A stretch of 64,000 nt of DNA from NCBI RefSeq assembly GCF_040529335.1, contig NZ_CP159534.1:186001-250000 (forward strand). The letters are read 5' to 3'. The position numbers and the translations under genes are program-made. The number at the start of each line of letters is the position of its first letter. The first letter of the stretch is position 1. Source of the DNA: Streptomyces sp. HUAS MG91 (lineage in GTDB: Bacteria > Actinomycetota > Actinomycetes > Streptomycetales > Streptomycetaceae). Of the stretch, positions 16,944 to 25,026 are shown one piece after another. The notes under the pieces were generated by a model, which searched no databases, was not told the origin of the DNA, and was given only the letters and a program-made list of their open reading frames with translations.

Positions 16944-17516
16944 ATGACCGGAAGCAACCGCGGCCCCAACGACCCCCGGCGGCGCGAGCGGATCCTCGAC
17001 GCTGCCCTCGACGTCATCGCCGAACACGGCGCCATCAAGGTCACCTTCCGCCGGATCGCCGCGGCGGCCGGGGTACCGCTCGGTTCGCTCACGTACTACT
17101 TCGACGACATGCAGCATCTGCTCACGGAGGCCTTCACCCGCCTCGCCGAGACCGTGTCCAGCCGCTACGGGGCGCTGCTGGCCGCGGCGCGCACCCCCGA
17201 GGAGGCACAGGAGGCGGTGGTGGAGATCATCTGCGGCAAGGTCTGGGGCTCCGACCGCAATCTCCTGCTCAGCTACGAGCTGTACGCCTTCGCCACCCGT
17301 CATCCCGAACTCCGCGAGGTGATGCGCTCGTGGATGCAGGCCAGCCGGGACTCCCTCGCCCGGCACTTCGACCCGCTCACCGCCCGCGCCCTGGACGCGC
17401 TGGTGGAGGGCTTCTCCATCCACAACTCCGTCGACGCCCGGCCCACCGACCGCGCGGGCATCGCGGCGGTCGTCGGTGCCGTCGTCGCACGTTCCGCCGC
17501 CCCCGGCGTCGTCTAG
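16944..17516 (+). CDS. TetR family regulator of the divergent MFS gene
   Basis: A 190-residue protein. The HTH reads FRRIAAAAGVPLGSLTYYFDD near residues 34-54. The C-terminal domain (ELYAFATRHPELREVMRSWM) fits TetR regulators of drug-export genes. It is divergent from the MFS gene at 15629-16825 with a perfect palindrome between. The following ROK gene starts 13 bp after its stop and may be read from the same transcript. Confidence 0.88.
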   Translation: MTGSNRGPNDPRRRERILDAALDVIAEHGAIKVTFRRIAAAAGVPLGSLTYYFDDMQHLLTEAFTRLAETVSSRYGALLAAARTPEEAQEAVVEIICGKVWGSDRNLLLSYELYAFATRHPELREVMRSWMQASRDSLARHFDPLTARALDALVEGFSIHNSVDARPTDRAGIAAVVGAVVARSAAPGVV

Positions 17517-17529
17517 GGTCGACACCACG

Positions 17530-18786
17530 ATGAACAGCAACAACGCGTCCCCCGCCCCGCCCGCGAAGGCCGACAAGGCAAGCGTGCGGCGGCACAACCT
17601 GAGCCTGGTGCTGCGCACCGTCCACGACGAGGGCGAGGCGACCCGGGCCGGTGTCGCCGCACGCGTGGGGCTGACCCGGGCGGCGGTCTCCTCGCTCGTC
17701 GACCAGCTCCTGACGGAGGGGTTCCTCAGCGAGTGGGGCAAGACGTTCAGCGGGCAGGCGGGCCGCCCGGGCACCGTCCTGAAGGTCGCCCGCAGCGGCC
17801 CCGCGGGACTCGGCGTCGAGATCAACATCGACTACGTGGCCGTGTGCGTCGTCGATCTCGCTGGTACCGACCGGGTCCGACTGGTCGAGCGGATGGACAA
17901 CCGCGGCGCGGCGCCGGCCACCGTCCTCAACCAGGCCGCCCGGATCGCCGCGCGGGCCGTCGCCTCCGCCACCGAGCAGGAACTCCGTCCGGTGGCCGCC
18001 GAGTTGGCGCTGCCCGGTCTGGTCTCCGGCGGTACGGTGCGGCAGGCACCCAACCTGGGGTGGAACCGGGTTCCGGTTGAGGGCCTGTTCGCCCAGGCGC
18101 TCAGCACGCTGCGGCCCGAGCATCGCGCGCTCCCGGTGAGCGCGGACAACGAGGCGAATCTCGCGGCGATGGCCGAGCTGTGGTTCGCCACGGCCGACGA
18201 CGACCGCACGCCGGTGAACAGCTTCGTCTACCTCACCGGCGAGATCGGTGTCGGCGGCGCGCTGGTGCTGAACGGTCAACTGCTGCGCGGCGCCCACGGG
18301 TTCGCGGGCGAGATCGGCCATCTGGTGGTCGACCCCGACGGGCCCCCGTGCAGCTGCGGCGCGCGCGGCTGCCTGGAGCAGTACGCGGGCCAGGCGGCGC
18401 TGCTGCGGGCCGCCGGCCTCGACGAGAAGGCGGGCGCGGCGGGCGTCGCGGAGCTGGAGGCGCGGGCGCGGGCCGGCCGGCCGCGCGCGCTCCAGGCCCT
18501 GGAGGAGGCCGGGCGGCGGCTCGGCCGGGTGCTGTCGGGAGCGGTGAACCTGCTGGACCCGGACGCGGTGATCCTGGGCGGCTCCTTCCGGGAGCTGAAG
18601 CCGTGGCTGGCGCCCGCCGCGGACGCGGAGCTGACGGCGCGGGTGGTGTCGGGCCTCTGGACGCCCGGCAACGGACGGCTGCGGGCGTCGTCCTCGTCCG
18701 GCGACGCGGCGCGCGGCGCTGCGGCCCATGTGGTGCGCGAGGTGCTGGCGGACCCGGCGGCGTACGCGGAGCCGGGGAAGGACTGA
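17530..18786 (+). CDS. ROK family transcriptional regulator/sugar kinase-like protein
   Basis: A 418-residue protein. The N-terminal winged helix is GEATRAGVAARVGLTRAAVSSLVDQLL near residues 36-62. The C-terminal ROK domain has the zinc motif CSCGARGCLEQYAG (CxCGxxGCxE) and the EIGHLVVDPDG signature with His. ATG 17530 is preferred. Such regulators respond to sugars, and the nearby sugar-acid and xylose operons are possible targets, although none is directly adjacent. It could act on the xylAB promoters (inference only). Confidence 0.88.
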   Translation: MNSNNASPAPPAKADKASVRRHNLSLVLRTVHDEGEATRAGVAARVGLTRAAVSSLVDQLLTEGFLSEWGKTFSGQAGRPGTVLKVARSGPAGLGVEINIDYVAVCVVDLAGTDRVRLVERMDNRGAAPATVLNQAARIAARAVASATEQELRPVAAELALPGLVSGGTVRQAPNLGWNRVPVEGLFAQALSTLRPEHRALPVSADNEANLAAMAELWFATADDDRTPVNSFVYLTGEIGVGGALVLNGQLLRGAHGFAGEIGHLVVDPDGPPCSCGARGCLEQYAGQAALLRAAGLDEKAGAAGVAELEARARAGRPRALQALEEAGRRLGRVLSGAVNLLDPDAVILGGSFRELKPWLAPAADAELTARVVSGLWTPGNGRLRASSSSGDAARGAAAHVVREVLADPAAYAEPGKD

Positions 18787-18788
18787 AC

Positions 18789-18828
18789 GGCGGCGCCCGG
18801 GCCGTGGGCGGAGCCCGGTCGCGCCGCC
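18789..18828. terminator. hairpin terminator after the ROK gene and aldolase operon
   Basis: GGCGGCGC and GCGCCGCC form an outer 8-bp stem, with CCGGGC/GCCCGG as an inner 6-bp stem interrupted by a 2-nt bulge. It lies just beyond the ROK stop and between convergent transcripts. Confidence 0.6.
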
Positions 18829-18859
18829 CCGTCCCGGGTGTCCGCCGGGTCCGGCGCCC

Positions 18860-19498
18860 TCAGCCGATGCTCTCCTTCAGCCGCGCGACATTGGCCCGCA
18901 CGTCCCCCTTGGCGAGATCGCTGCCGATGCTGACGGTGAAGGCGCCGGCCGCGAGCCACTGCGCGGCGTTGTCGACACCGACGCCGCCGGTGGCCATGAT
19001 CCTGGCGCCCGGCAGGACGGACAGGAGCGACTTCAGATAGCCGGTCCCGCCGATGTTCGCGGGGAAGAGCTTCGCCACCCCGCGCCCGGCCGCGATCCGC
19101 AGCTCGCTCGGGGTGAAGCCGCCCTCGACGAGGAGCCGTCCCGCCCCGTCGGCGACCGGGCGGACCTCCGGGACCTGGAAGGGGCTGACGAGGAAGTGCG
19201 CCCCGGCGGCGAGGGCCCGCTCGGCGATCTCGGGCGAGGTGACGGTCCCCAGGCCCAGCGTGATCCCGGGCTCCTGCCGCGACCAGGTCTCCACCAGCTT
19301 CTCCCAGCCGGGTGTGGTGGCCGTGAACTCGAAGGCGGTGATGCCGGACTCGATCAGGGTGCGGGCCATCCGGTCGGCCGCGTCGGCGTCGGCCTCGCGG
19401 ACGGTCGGGGTGACGCGGGCCAGGCGCAGCCGCTCGATGACGTCGGGGACGGCCGGGACGTCGGGGTTCATGGGTGTCTCCGTACGGTGCTCTGTCAT
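18860..19498 (-). CDS. KDPG/KHG-type aldolase (2-dehydro-3-deoxy-phosphosugar-acid aldolase)
   Basis: A 212-residue class I aldolase of the Eda/DgaF type. Glu57 lies in FEFTATTP and the Schiff-base Lys143 in VAKLFPAN. GLGTVTS and FLVSPFQVPE are family signatures. It would cleave a 2-keto-3-deoxy-phosphosugar acid to pyruvate and a triose phosphate. It is the last gene of the nine-gene minus-strand operon, and its start overlaps the HPr stop (ATGA). In the dga pathway of Salmonella, an aldolase of this kind acts directly after the PLP ammonia-lyase, as the gene order here also implies. Confidence 0.85.
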   Translation of the reverse strand: MTEHRTETPMNPDVPAVPDVIERLRLARVTPTVREADADAADRMARTLIESGITAFEFTATTPGWEKLVETWSRQEPGITLGLGTVTSPEIAERALAAGAHFLVSPFQVPEVRPVADGAGRLLVEGGFTPSELRIAAGRGVAKLFPANIGGTGYLKSLLSVLPGARIMATGGVGVDNAAQWLAAGAFTVSIGSDLAKGDVRANVARLKESIG

Positions 19499-19758
19499 GC
19501 CGGGGCCGCGATGCGCGCGAGGGCGTCCAGGGTGGACTCGGCGTCGGTGCCACTGGCGCGCAACACGATGGCGTCGCCGCAGCGGATGTTGAGGGTCATC
19601 AGCGACAGGACGCTGCGGGCGGGCACCTCGGTGCCGTCCTCGCGGGCGACGGTCACCTCGGCGGCGGCGCGGGCTGCGGTCTGAGCGAAGGCGGCAGCGG
19701 GGCGGGCGTGCAGGCCGGCCTCCTCGGTGACGACCAGGCGGCGTTCGACGACGGTCAT
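19495..19758 (-). CDS. HPr family phosphocarrier protein
   Basis: An 87-residue protein with the HPr active site GLHARPAAAF, where His17 is the phosphorylated residue. Ser49 in RSVLSLM matches the position of Ser46 of Bacillus HPr. It overlaps both neighbours by 4 bp, so it is a true member of the operon. Streptomyces also has a general ptsH elsewhere in the genome (known biology). A dedicated copy here suggests PEP-dependent phosphoryl transfer to the unusual transporter encoded upstream. Confidence 0.92.
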   Translation of the reverse strand: MTVVERRLVVTEEAGLHARPAAAFAQTAARAAAEVTVAREDGTEVPARSVLSLMTLNIRCGDAIVLRASGTDAESTLDALARIAAPA

Positions 19759-20855
19759 CGGGCTCCTCCCTCGACCAGCGCGGTCAGCCGGTCCACGAGG
19801 TGGTCCTCCTCGTCGGGGCGCAGCGGGCGCGGGTCGATCAGCAGTCGGCCCGTCACCGCGAGGTGGTCCCTCAAGTGGACGCCCGTAGAAGCGAGTTCGG
19901 AGGCGAGCGTGGCCGCGTCCCGGCCTGCCGCCGCCGGGTCCACGGTCAGTTCGGTGCGGTGGATGGCGCGGCCGGCCTCGTCGCCGACGACCCGGGTGGT
20001 AATGCCGGGCAGGTCGGCGAGGCGCGCGGCCAGCTTCTCCATGCGCGCGCGGTGTCCGCCCGGCTCGGCCGTGCCGTAGTCGCGCAGCGCCTGGACGAGG
20101 CCGAACAGGGTCTCCTTGCCGACCTTCATGGGGCGGGCGATGCCGCCGTACTGGGCGCGGCAGGCGGCGATGCGTGCGGCGCTGCCGCAGATCATGCCGG
20201 AGGCGGGTCCGCCCACGGCCTTGCCGCCGCTGTAGACGACGAGGTCGGCGCCGGTGGCGGGCCAGTGCTTCAGGTCCTCCTCGGCGGCCGCGTCGACGAT
20301 GACGGGGATGTCGTGGCGGCGGCCGACCTCGATCGTCTCCGCGAGGGAGACCATGCCCTTCTGCACGGCGTGGTGGGACTGGACGTAGAGGAGGGCGGCC
20401 GTGCGCGGGCCGATCGCGCCCGCCAGGTGGTCTGCGGTGACCTTGTTCGCGGAGCCGACCTCGACGGGGCGGCCGCCGCCGAGGGCGATCATCTGGCGGA
20501 TCGGGGCGCCGAAGTAGACGGAGTGGCCGCGCGGCAGGATCACCTCGCACGGCGCGCCGCCGGGGTCGGGCAGCGCCTCGACGCGGCTCACGTCGGTGCC
20601 CGCGATCAGGGAGGCGACCGCGATGGCGACGCCGGAGGCGGCTCCGGTGGTGGGGCAGCCGGCCTCGGTGCCGGTGGCGCGGGCGATCTCCCGGCCGACG
20701 GCGTCCAGCAGGTCGTCCATGACGACGTGGTGGCGGGCCGCGTCGCCCATGGCGGCGATGACGCCGTCGCCGAGGACGCTGCCGCCGAGTGCGGTCATCC
20801 GGCCGCTGGCGTTGATGGCGGGCGGGACCCCGAGGTCGTGGTGGAGGGTGGGCAC
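19755..20855 (-). CDS. DgaE/SelA-like PLP-dependent ammonia-lyase
   Basis: A 366-residue fold-type I PLP enzyme. It resembles the SelA/DgaE group: INASGRMTALGGS near the start, then DAAAEEDLKHWPATG and the Lys motif VYSGGKAVGGP, where the Lys forms the aldimine. DgaE of Salmonella eliminates ammonia from D-glucosaminate-6-phosphate to give a 2-keto-3-deoxy-6-phosphosugar acid, the substrate of the aldolase two genes on. GTG 20855 has GGAG 5 nt upstream. It overlaps HPr by 4 bp. It is not a true selenocysteine synthase, because no tRNA-Sec genes are nearby and the family context differs. Confidence 0.82.
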   Translation of the reverse strand: MPTLHHDLGVPPAINASGRMTALGGSVLGDGVIAAMGDAARHHVVMDDLLDAVGREIARATGTEAGCPTTGAASGVAIAVASLIAGTDVSRVEALPDPGGAPCEVILPRGHSVYFGAPIRQMIALGGGRPVEVGSANKVTADHLAGAIGPRTAALLYVQSHHAVQKGMVSLAETIEVGRRHDIPVIVDAAAEEDLKHWPATGADLVVYSGGKAVGGPASGMICGSAARIAACRAQYGGIARPMKVGKETLFGLVQALRDYGTAEPGGHRARMEKLAARLADLPGITTRVVGDEAGRAIHRTELTVDPAAAGRDAATLASELASTGVHLRDHLAVTGRLLIDPRPLRPDEEDHLVDRLTALVEGGAR

Positions 20856-20893
20856 ACGGTCTCCTTGCGCTGCGGGTACGGGAGCGGGGGCGG

Positions 20894-21631
20894 TCACTTG
20901 CCGGGGATGGGGAAGAAGAGCCCGGCGAGCATCGCGCCGATGATGGCGCCGCCGGTCAGCGGCTTCTGCCACTTGTAGAAGAGGAGGGCGCCGATGGTGG
21001 AGCCGAGCCCCACGGGCAGGGACGCGGTCGCGGCGGAGATGATGACGAGCGGTCCGAGATAGCGGCCCGCGGAGTTGCCCGCGCCCATCATCACGTCGGC
21101 GCCGAAGGTGGAGGTGCCGCCCGTGGAGTTCACGGTGGCGCGCCGGATGACGACGATCGCGATGCCGATCAGGCCGCCGAGCAGCGCGCCGACCGGGACC
21201 GCGAGCCAGAAGTGCTGGAGCGGGGCGGTGAATCCGGCGCCGAGGAGCATGGCGGGGATGCCGATGCCCACGCCGGTCTGCAGGGAGCCGCCGATGTCGA
21301 GGATGCCGACCATGGGGCCCTCGATGATGCGGGCGAACAGGAAGCCCGCGCCGAACGCGGCGGCGGCGCCGTAACTGCCGTTCTGCATACCGGCCTTGAG
21401 CATGGAGGCGACGGCGACGTCGTTGAACACCCCGGTGTCGTAGACGTAGTAGAGGTGGGTGCCGGTGAAGATGCCCGCGGCCAGGCACGCCACGAAGACG
21501 GGGAAGGCCCACTCGGCCAGCCAGAAGCTGCCCTCGCCCGGCACCCTGCTGAGGAAGCCGCTCCTGGCCTCGGGCGCACCGGAGTTCTGTGCGGGTATGC
21601 CGCCCGCGGCGGCGGTGGATGTGTCGGTCAT
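20894..21631 (-). CDS. DUF4310 family membrane protein (EF_0833-like)
   Basis: A 245-residue integral membrane protein with about six to seven hydrophobic segments. Recognisable blocks are GTHLYYVYDTGVFNDVAVAS, GPMVGILDIGGSLQTGVGIG and GGAIIGAMLAGLFFPIPGK. The family occurs only in the conserved EF_0829-EF_0839 neighbourhood. It is probably one half of the membrane channel together with the DUF4311 protein. No experimental function is known to me. Confidence 0.82.
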   Translation of the reverse strand: MTDTSTAAAGGIPAQNSGAPEARSGFLSRVPGEGSFWLAEWAFPVFVACLAAGIFTGTHLYYVYDTGVFNDVAVASMLKAGMQNGSYGAAAAFGAGFLFARIIEGPMVGILDIGGSLQTGVGIGIPAMLLGAGFTAPLQHFWLAVPVGALLGGLIGIAIVVIRRATVNSTGGTSTFGADVMMGAGNSAGRYLGPLVIISAATASLPVGLGSTIGALLFYKWQKPLTGGAIIGAMLAGLFFPIPGK

Positions 21632-21644
21632 GTCGCTGCCTGCC

Positions 21645-22433
21645 TCACTGGGGCTTGGTGCCGGTGGTGTCGTGGAGCTGCGTGAGCCAGTGCGGGATGT
21701 GCACCTTCATCTGCTCCAGCAGGGTGATGTCGACGCCGCGCAGGAAGGTGCTGGCCACGAACAGGGCGATGACGACGCCGGCCAGCGACTTGGTGACCTT
21801 GGTCCAGCCGAGGTCGTCGACGCCCTTGCCGATGACGATGCCGAGCACGATGCCGGGGACCGCGTTGCCCATCACCAGGTGACCGAGTCCGCCGAGGACC
21901 GTGCCCCAGGCGCCGGTGCGGCGGCCCGCGTCCACGGCCGCCATCCAGAAGATGATCGGCATGACGGGGTTGATCAGCCACTCCGACGCCGGTCCCAGCA
22001 CCTGGGCGGCGACCTCCTGGAGGGAGTGCGGGATGGAGGCGGCCGTCGTGTTGAGGAGGGTGACGAGGAGCATGCCGACGACGGTGCCGGTCAGCGCCAT
22101 CCGGCGCGGGTTGTGCAGCGTCGCGTCGAGGTTGCGGTTCTTCGCCATGGCGACGGCCGCCGACCAGTGCGGCACGATGCGGTGGTCCACGTCCGAGGTC
22201 AGCGCGCCGGTTCCGACCGCGCTCGACCAGGCGTTGAAGAGGAAGCCGAGGCCGAAGGAGAAGTGGGCGACGGGGTCGTTCTGACAGGCGTTCAGCTCGC
22301 CCAGGGTGCGGAAGGCACCCATGCCCTGGACCTTCGGCGCGTGGAACATGCGGGCCACGCCCGCGCTCGCGCCGAAGCCGATGAGGCCGCCGATGACGAG
22401 CGACTCCAGGAGGACGGTGAGGGTTTCGTTCAT
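21645..22433 (-). CDS. DUF4311 family membrane protein (EF_0832-like)
   Basis: A 262-residue membrane protein with several hydrophobic segments (ESLVIGGLIGFGASAGVARM, VVGMLLVTLLNTTAASI, VVIALFVASTFLRGVDI). Conserved polar loops include NACQNDPVAHFSFGLGFLFN and SDVDHRIVPHWSAAVAMAKN, which could bind substrate. It lies 13 bp from the DUF4310 gene. It is probably the larger partner of a two-subunit permease (inference from constant co-occurrence). Confidence 0.82.
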   Translation of the reverse strand: MNETLTVLLESLVIGGLIGFGASAGVARMFHAPKVQGMGAFRTLGELNACQNDPVAHFSFGLGFLFNAWSSAVGTGALTSDVDHRIVPHWSAAVAMAKNRNLDATLHNPRRMALTGTVVGMLLVTLLNTTAASIPHSLQEVAAQVLGPASEWLINPVMPIIFWMAAVDAGRRTGAWGTVLGGLGHLVMGNAVPGIVLGIVIGKGVDDLGWTKVTKSLAGVVIALFVASTFLRGVDITLLEQMKVHIPHWLTQLHDTTGTKPQ

Positions 22434-22437
22434 CGGG

Positions 22438-22773
22438 TCACCTCATGTGCAGGGCGTGCTGGAGCGACGAGAGCCGCTCCTCGCGCACCGTGAAGTCGAC
22501 GGCGTCCAGGTCGAGGGAGGCCACCTGGACCTCGACGCGCAGCGTGATCTCGAAGCGCCGGCGGGTGCGGGGGAAGAGCAGGCCGAGGAACCGCTCGGTC
22601 CAGCGGTGCTCCACGGCGGACACCACGTCGAGTTCCAGGGGCTCCACGCGGAAGTCGACGCCTTCGGTGCGCTTGGCGACCTCGGACTGCACCTGGCCGA
22701 TGGCGGTGGCGAACGCCTTCTCCCGGGTGGGGCCCGACCCGCTGAGCCGCAGGGTGTGCCGGGACTGCTTCAC
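22438..22773 (-). CDS. DUF4312 family cytoplasmic protein (EF_0831-like)
   Basis: A 111-residue soluble protein (AFATAIGQVQSEVAKRTEGV, PLELDVVSAVEHRWTERFLG, TRRRFEITLRVEVQV). It has an alternating strand/helix pattern and no membrane segment. The family is specific to this operon type. Its small size and position suggest an accessory subunit of the transporter, perhaps a IIA/IIB-like partner. It overlaps the SFCGS gene by 4 bp. Confidence 0.8.
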   Translation of the reverse strand: MKQSRHTLRLSGSGPTREKAFATAIGQVQSEVAKRTEGVDFRVEPLELDVVSAVEHRWTERFLGLLFPRTRRRFEITLRVEVQVASLDLDAVDFTVREERLSSLQHALHMR

Positions 22774-23138
22774 GAGGCCTCCTTGGCGAGCTTCTTCAGG
22801 AGCGCCTCGGTGACCTTGAAGCCGAGTTCCTCGCTGTCGAGGAACCCGAAGCCGAGGACGGTGCGGCCCTGTTCCACGGCGGCCACCCCGGCCTGCGCCG
22901 AGCGCATGCCGAACTCGATGTCGTGGCCGTACTTGGCCTTGGCGGTGACGGCTCCGGCGCCGCCGCTGCCGCAGAAGGAGATGCCGAGCTGCGCTCCCTC
23001 GGCGTCCATCACGTCGCCCACCTTCATGTCGGCGCCGGGGCCCGGGATGAGGACGGGCTCGCCGCCCGCGGCGCGTACGCCGTCGGCGACCGCCTGGCCC
23101 TTGCCGAGCCGGTGTCCGATCACGATCTTGACTGTCAT
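22770..23138 (-). CDS. glycine-rich SFCGS family protein (EF_0830-like)
   Basis: A 122-residue protein with the family signature SFCGSGGAGA, where Cys56 sits in a Gly-rich loop. The loop resembles the phosphocysteine loop of PTS IIB domains, although it lies mid-protein rather than at the N-terminus. I chose ATG 23138 over an upstream ATG because AGGGAG lies 8 nt before it and the sequence then starts MTVKIVIGHRLGKG, as in the family. Role unproven; a IIB-like phosphoryl carrier is my inference. Confidence 0.8.
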   Translation of the reverse strand: MTVKIVIGHRLGKGQAVADGVRAAGGEPVLIPGPGADMKVGDVMDAEGAQLGISFCGSGGAGAVTAKAKYGHDIEFGMRSAQAGVAAVEQGRTVLGFGFLDSEELGFKVTEALLKKLAKEAS

Positions 23139-23175
23139 GGCGGTGCTCCCTGGTGTGTCGGTCATGGCTGAGCTG

Positions 23176-23571
23176 TCATGCCTGCTGGCTGGTCTGGTGC
23201 TGGAGCTGTGCCGCCGCCTCGAAGTGGAGGGCGAGCAGCAGGACTTCGGTGTCGTGTGCGGCGAATCCGCGGGGCGCGCAGAAGGCGTCGACGAGGGTGC
23301 GGACGGCCGCCATGCGCCCGGGGGCGATCTCGGCGCCGAGTTCCTCGTCGAGCGCGTCCAGGTGCTCGTCCACGCGGACCCGCCGGACGAAGGCGAGGGC
23401 GTGCACGGCGAGCGCCAGCGAGCGGATGTCGTCGAAGCCGATGCCGCAGGTCTCCGCGTAGACCTGGGCGAGCGGCAGGAACTCCGTCAGGTCGGCGCGG
23501 TCCGCGTCGGTGACGGGGCTGGACGAGTCCCCTACGGTCGTCGCGAGTCGCTCGATGAGGGGGGTGGTCAT
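23176..23571 (-). CDS. PRD-domain-like protein (EF_0829-like)
   Basis: A 131-residue helical protein resembling a single PTS-regulation domain, with histidines at His57 (LALAVHALAF) and His116 (LLLALHFEAA) in positions typical of PRD phosphorylation sites. It carries no DNA-binding or EII domain, so it may regulate the transporter or enzymes directly rather than transcription. It lies 37 bp upstream of the SFCGS gene in the same operon. Confidence 0.75.
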   Translation of the reverse strand: MTTPLIERLATTVGDSSSPVTDADRADLTEFLPLAQVYAETCGIGFDDIRSLALAVHALAFVRRVRVDEHLDALDEELGAEIAPGRMAAVRTLVDAFCAPRGFAAHDTEVLLLALHFEAAAQLQHQTSQQA

Positions 23572-23695
23572 GCACGGGCCTCTCGGTGGTTCGGTCGGTG
23601 GTTCGTGTCGTACGGCGCGGGCTCGGGTGCGTGGGGCACGTCCCGTGGCGTCCGGCGCGGGGCGGGTCCCGGCCGGGCGGCGGTCCGTACGGTGA

Positions 23696-24853
23696 TCAGG
23701 GGGCGCCGACGACGGGGTGCGCCCGCCCGGCGCGCACGGCGGCCACGGCGGTGAGCCGGGTGGTGCCGGTGCGGGTGGCGCCCTCGGCGTCGGTCAGGGT
23801 GACGGGTCCCTCGGTCGGCCGCAGCAGCGAAAGGTCCGCCGCGGAGCCGGGCCGCAGGGTGCCCAGCTCGTCCTCCATGCCGATCACTTGGGCGGCGTGC
23901 AGGGTCGAGCAGCGGATCGCCTCGTGCGGGGTCAGTCCGAGGGCGACGAGTTTGGTGAGGGTCTCCGCGAGGGAGTGGACGGGGCCCTCGACGTTGCGGT
24001 GGTGCAGGTCGGTGCTGATGGTGTGCGGGGTGAAGCCCGCCGCGAGGGCGCGTTCGGCGGTGGCGAAGCTGAGGCTGGCGCTGCCGTGTCCGACGTCGAG
24101 GCGGACGCCGCGGGCGACGGCGGCACGCGCCTGGGGTTCGCTGCCGAAGAGGCCGCCGGGCTTGCCGTGGAAGGCATGGGTGACGACGTCGCCCTCGCCG
24201 AGGAGGTCGAGGACGTCGCCGAGGTGCGGGGGTTCGTTGCCGACGTGCACCATCACGGGCCGGCCGACCCGGGCGGCCACGCGCTTGGCGGCGCGCAGCG
24301 GGGCGAGCCCGGAGTCGCCGAGGACCGAGGAGCTCATCCGGATCTTGAGGCCGCGCACCCGCTCGGGGTGTGCGCGCAGCAGCTTCTCCGTGGCCGCCTC
24401 GTCGATGTCGTCGGGGCCGTGGCTGAGTTCCCGCGGCCCGTGGACCAGGCCGTGCCGGGAGATGTTGAGCCAGCTCAGGACGCGGGTGGCGGCCGGTTCG
24501 ACAACGTTATCGGCGAAGTCGTCCCAGTGGTCGCTGCCGCAACTGCCCGCGTCCACCACGGTGGTGACGCCCTGGCGCACCCCGATCTCGTCGGCGGCCA
24601 CGCCGAGGTAGGTGCCGGGGGCGTAGACGTGCGTGTGGAGGTCGATGAGGCCGGGGGCGACGAGCAGCCCGGAGGCGTCGAGGGTCTCCTCTCCGGCGAG
24701 GGTGCCGGGGGCGCCGACGGCGGCGATCCGTCCGTCGCGCACGGCCAGGTCCCCCGGTACGGGAGCGGCCTGAAGGGGATCGGCCAGCAGGCCGCCCGCC
24801 ACGACGAGATCGAATCGTTGCGGGTGCACGGAGGAAGGTCCGTGTCCAGCCAT
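23696..24853 (-). CDS. amidohydrolase/deacetylase family metallohydrolase (EF_0837-like)
   Basis: A 385-residue dihydroorotase-like enzyme. Metal-site motifs are LIDLHTHVYAPG (HxH), a candidate carbamylated Lys in GLKIRMS, VHVGNEPP, THAFHGKPG and the catalytic Asp in STDLHH. The GSAADLSLL segment near the C-terminus is typical of amidohydrolases. ATG 24853 is chosen because upstream in-frame codons extend into the IclR promoter region. As first gene of the operon it could remove an N-acyl group before the PLP ammonia-lyase step (inference). A 124-bp gap separates it from the PRD gene. Confidence 0.82.
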   Translation of the reverse strand: MAGHGPSSVHPQRFDLVVAGGLLADPLQAAPVPGDLAVRDGRIAAVGAPGTLAGEETLDASGLLVAPGLIDLHTHVYAPGTYLGVAADEIGVRQGVTTVVDAGSCGSDHWDDFADNVVEPAATRVLSWLNISRHGLVHGPRELSHGPDDIDEAATEKLLRAHPERVRGLKIRMSSSVLGDSGLAPLRAAKRVAARVGRPVMVHVGNEPPHLGDVLDLLGEGDVVTHAFHGKPGGLFGSEPQARAAVARGVRLDVGHGSASLSFATAERALAAGFTPHTISTDLHHRNVEGPVHSLAETLTKLVALGLTPHEAIRCSTLHAAQVIGMEDELGTLRPGSAADLSLLRPTEGPVTLTDAEGATRTGTTRLTAVAAVRAGRAHPVVGAP

Positions 24854-24955
24854 GGACGGCCGCCTTTCACGAGCGTGAGAGTGGGTGCGTGGAGCATCCG
24901 GTCGCGCAGCCACGGACACCCGGGGGCTGTGCACGACCGAAGGACGCCACCCCGT

Positions 24956-25020
24956 TCCGTGGAGTAGAATGGCGTTCCGCTGTGCGGATCGATTGGCAAC
25001 ATAGTCCGCTTCTCCACGGA
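24956..25020. promoter_or_regulatory. divergent control region of the IclR gene and the sugar-acid operon
   Basis: The region contains a 9-bp inverted repeat TCCGTGGAG (24956-24964) and CTCCACGGA (25012-25020). Between them lies the palindrome TCCGC-TGT-GCGGA (24976-24988), and GTTCCG occurs twice (24954 and 24974). A -10-like TAGAAT lies at 24965-24970. These are candidate IclR operators. The exact bound sequence cannot be told from one copy. Confidence 0.5.
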
Positions 25021-25026
25021 GGGTCA

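Noticed and set aside
19755..20855. Selenocysteine synthase (SelA)
   Set aside because: The protein resembles SelA, but the operon of HPr, aldolase and transporter DUFs fits the DgaE ammonia-lyase role, and no selB, selC or selD is nearby.
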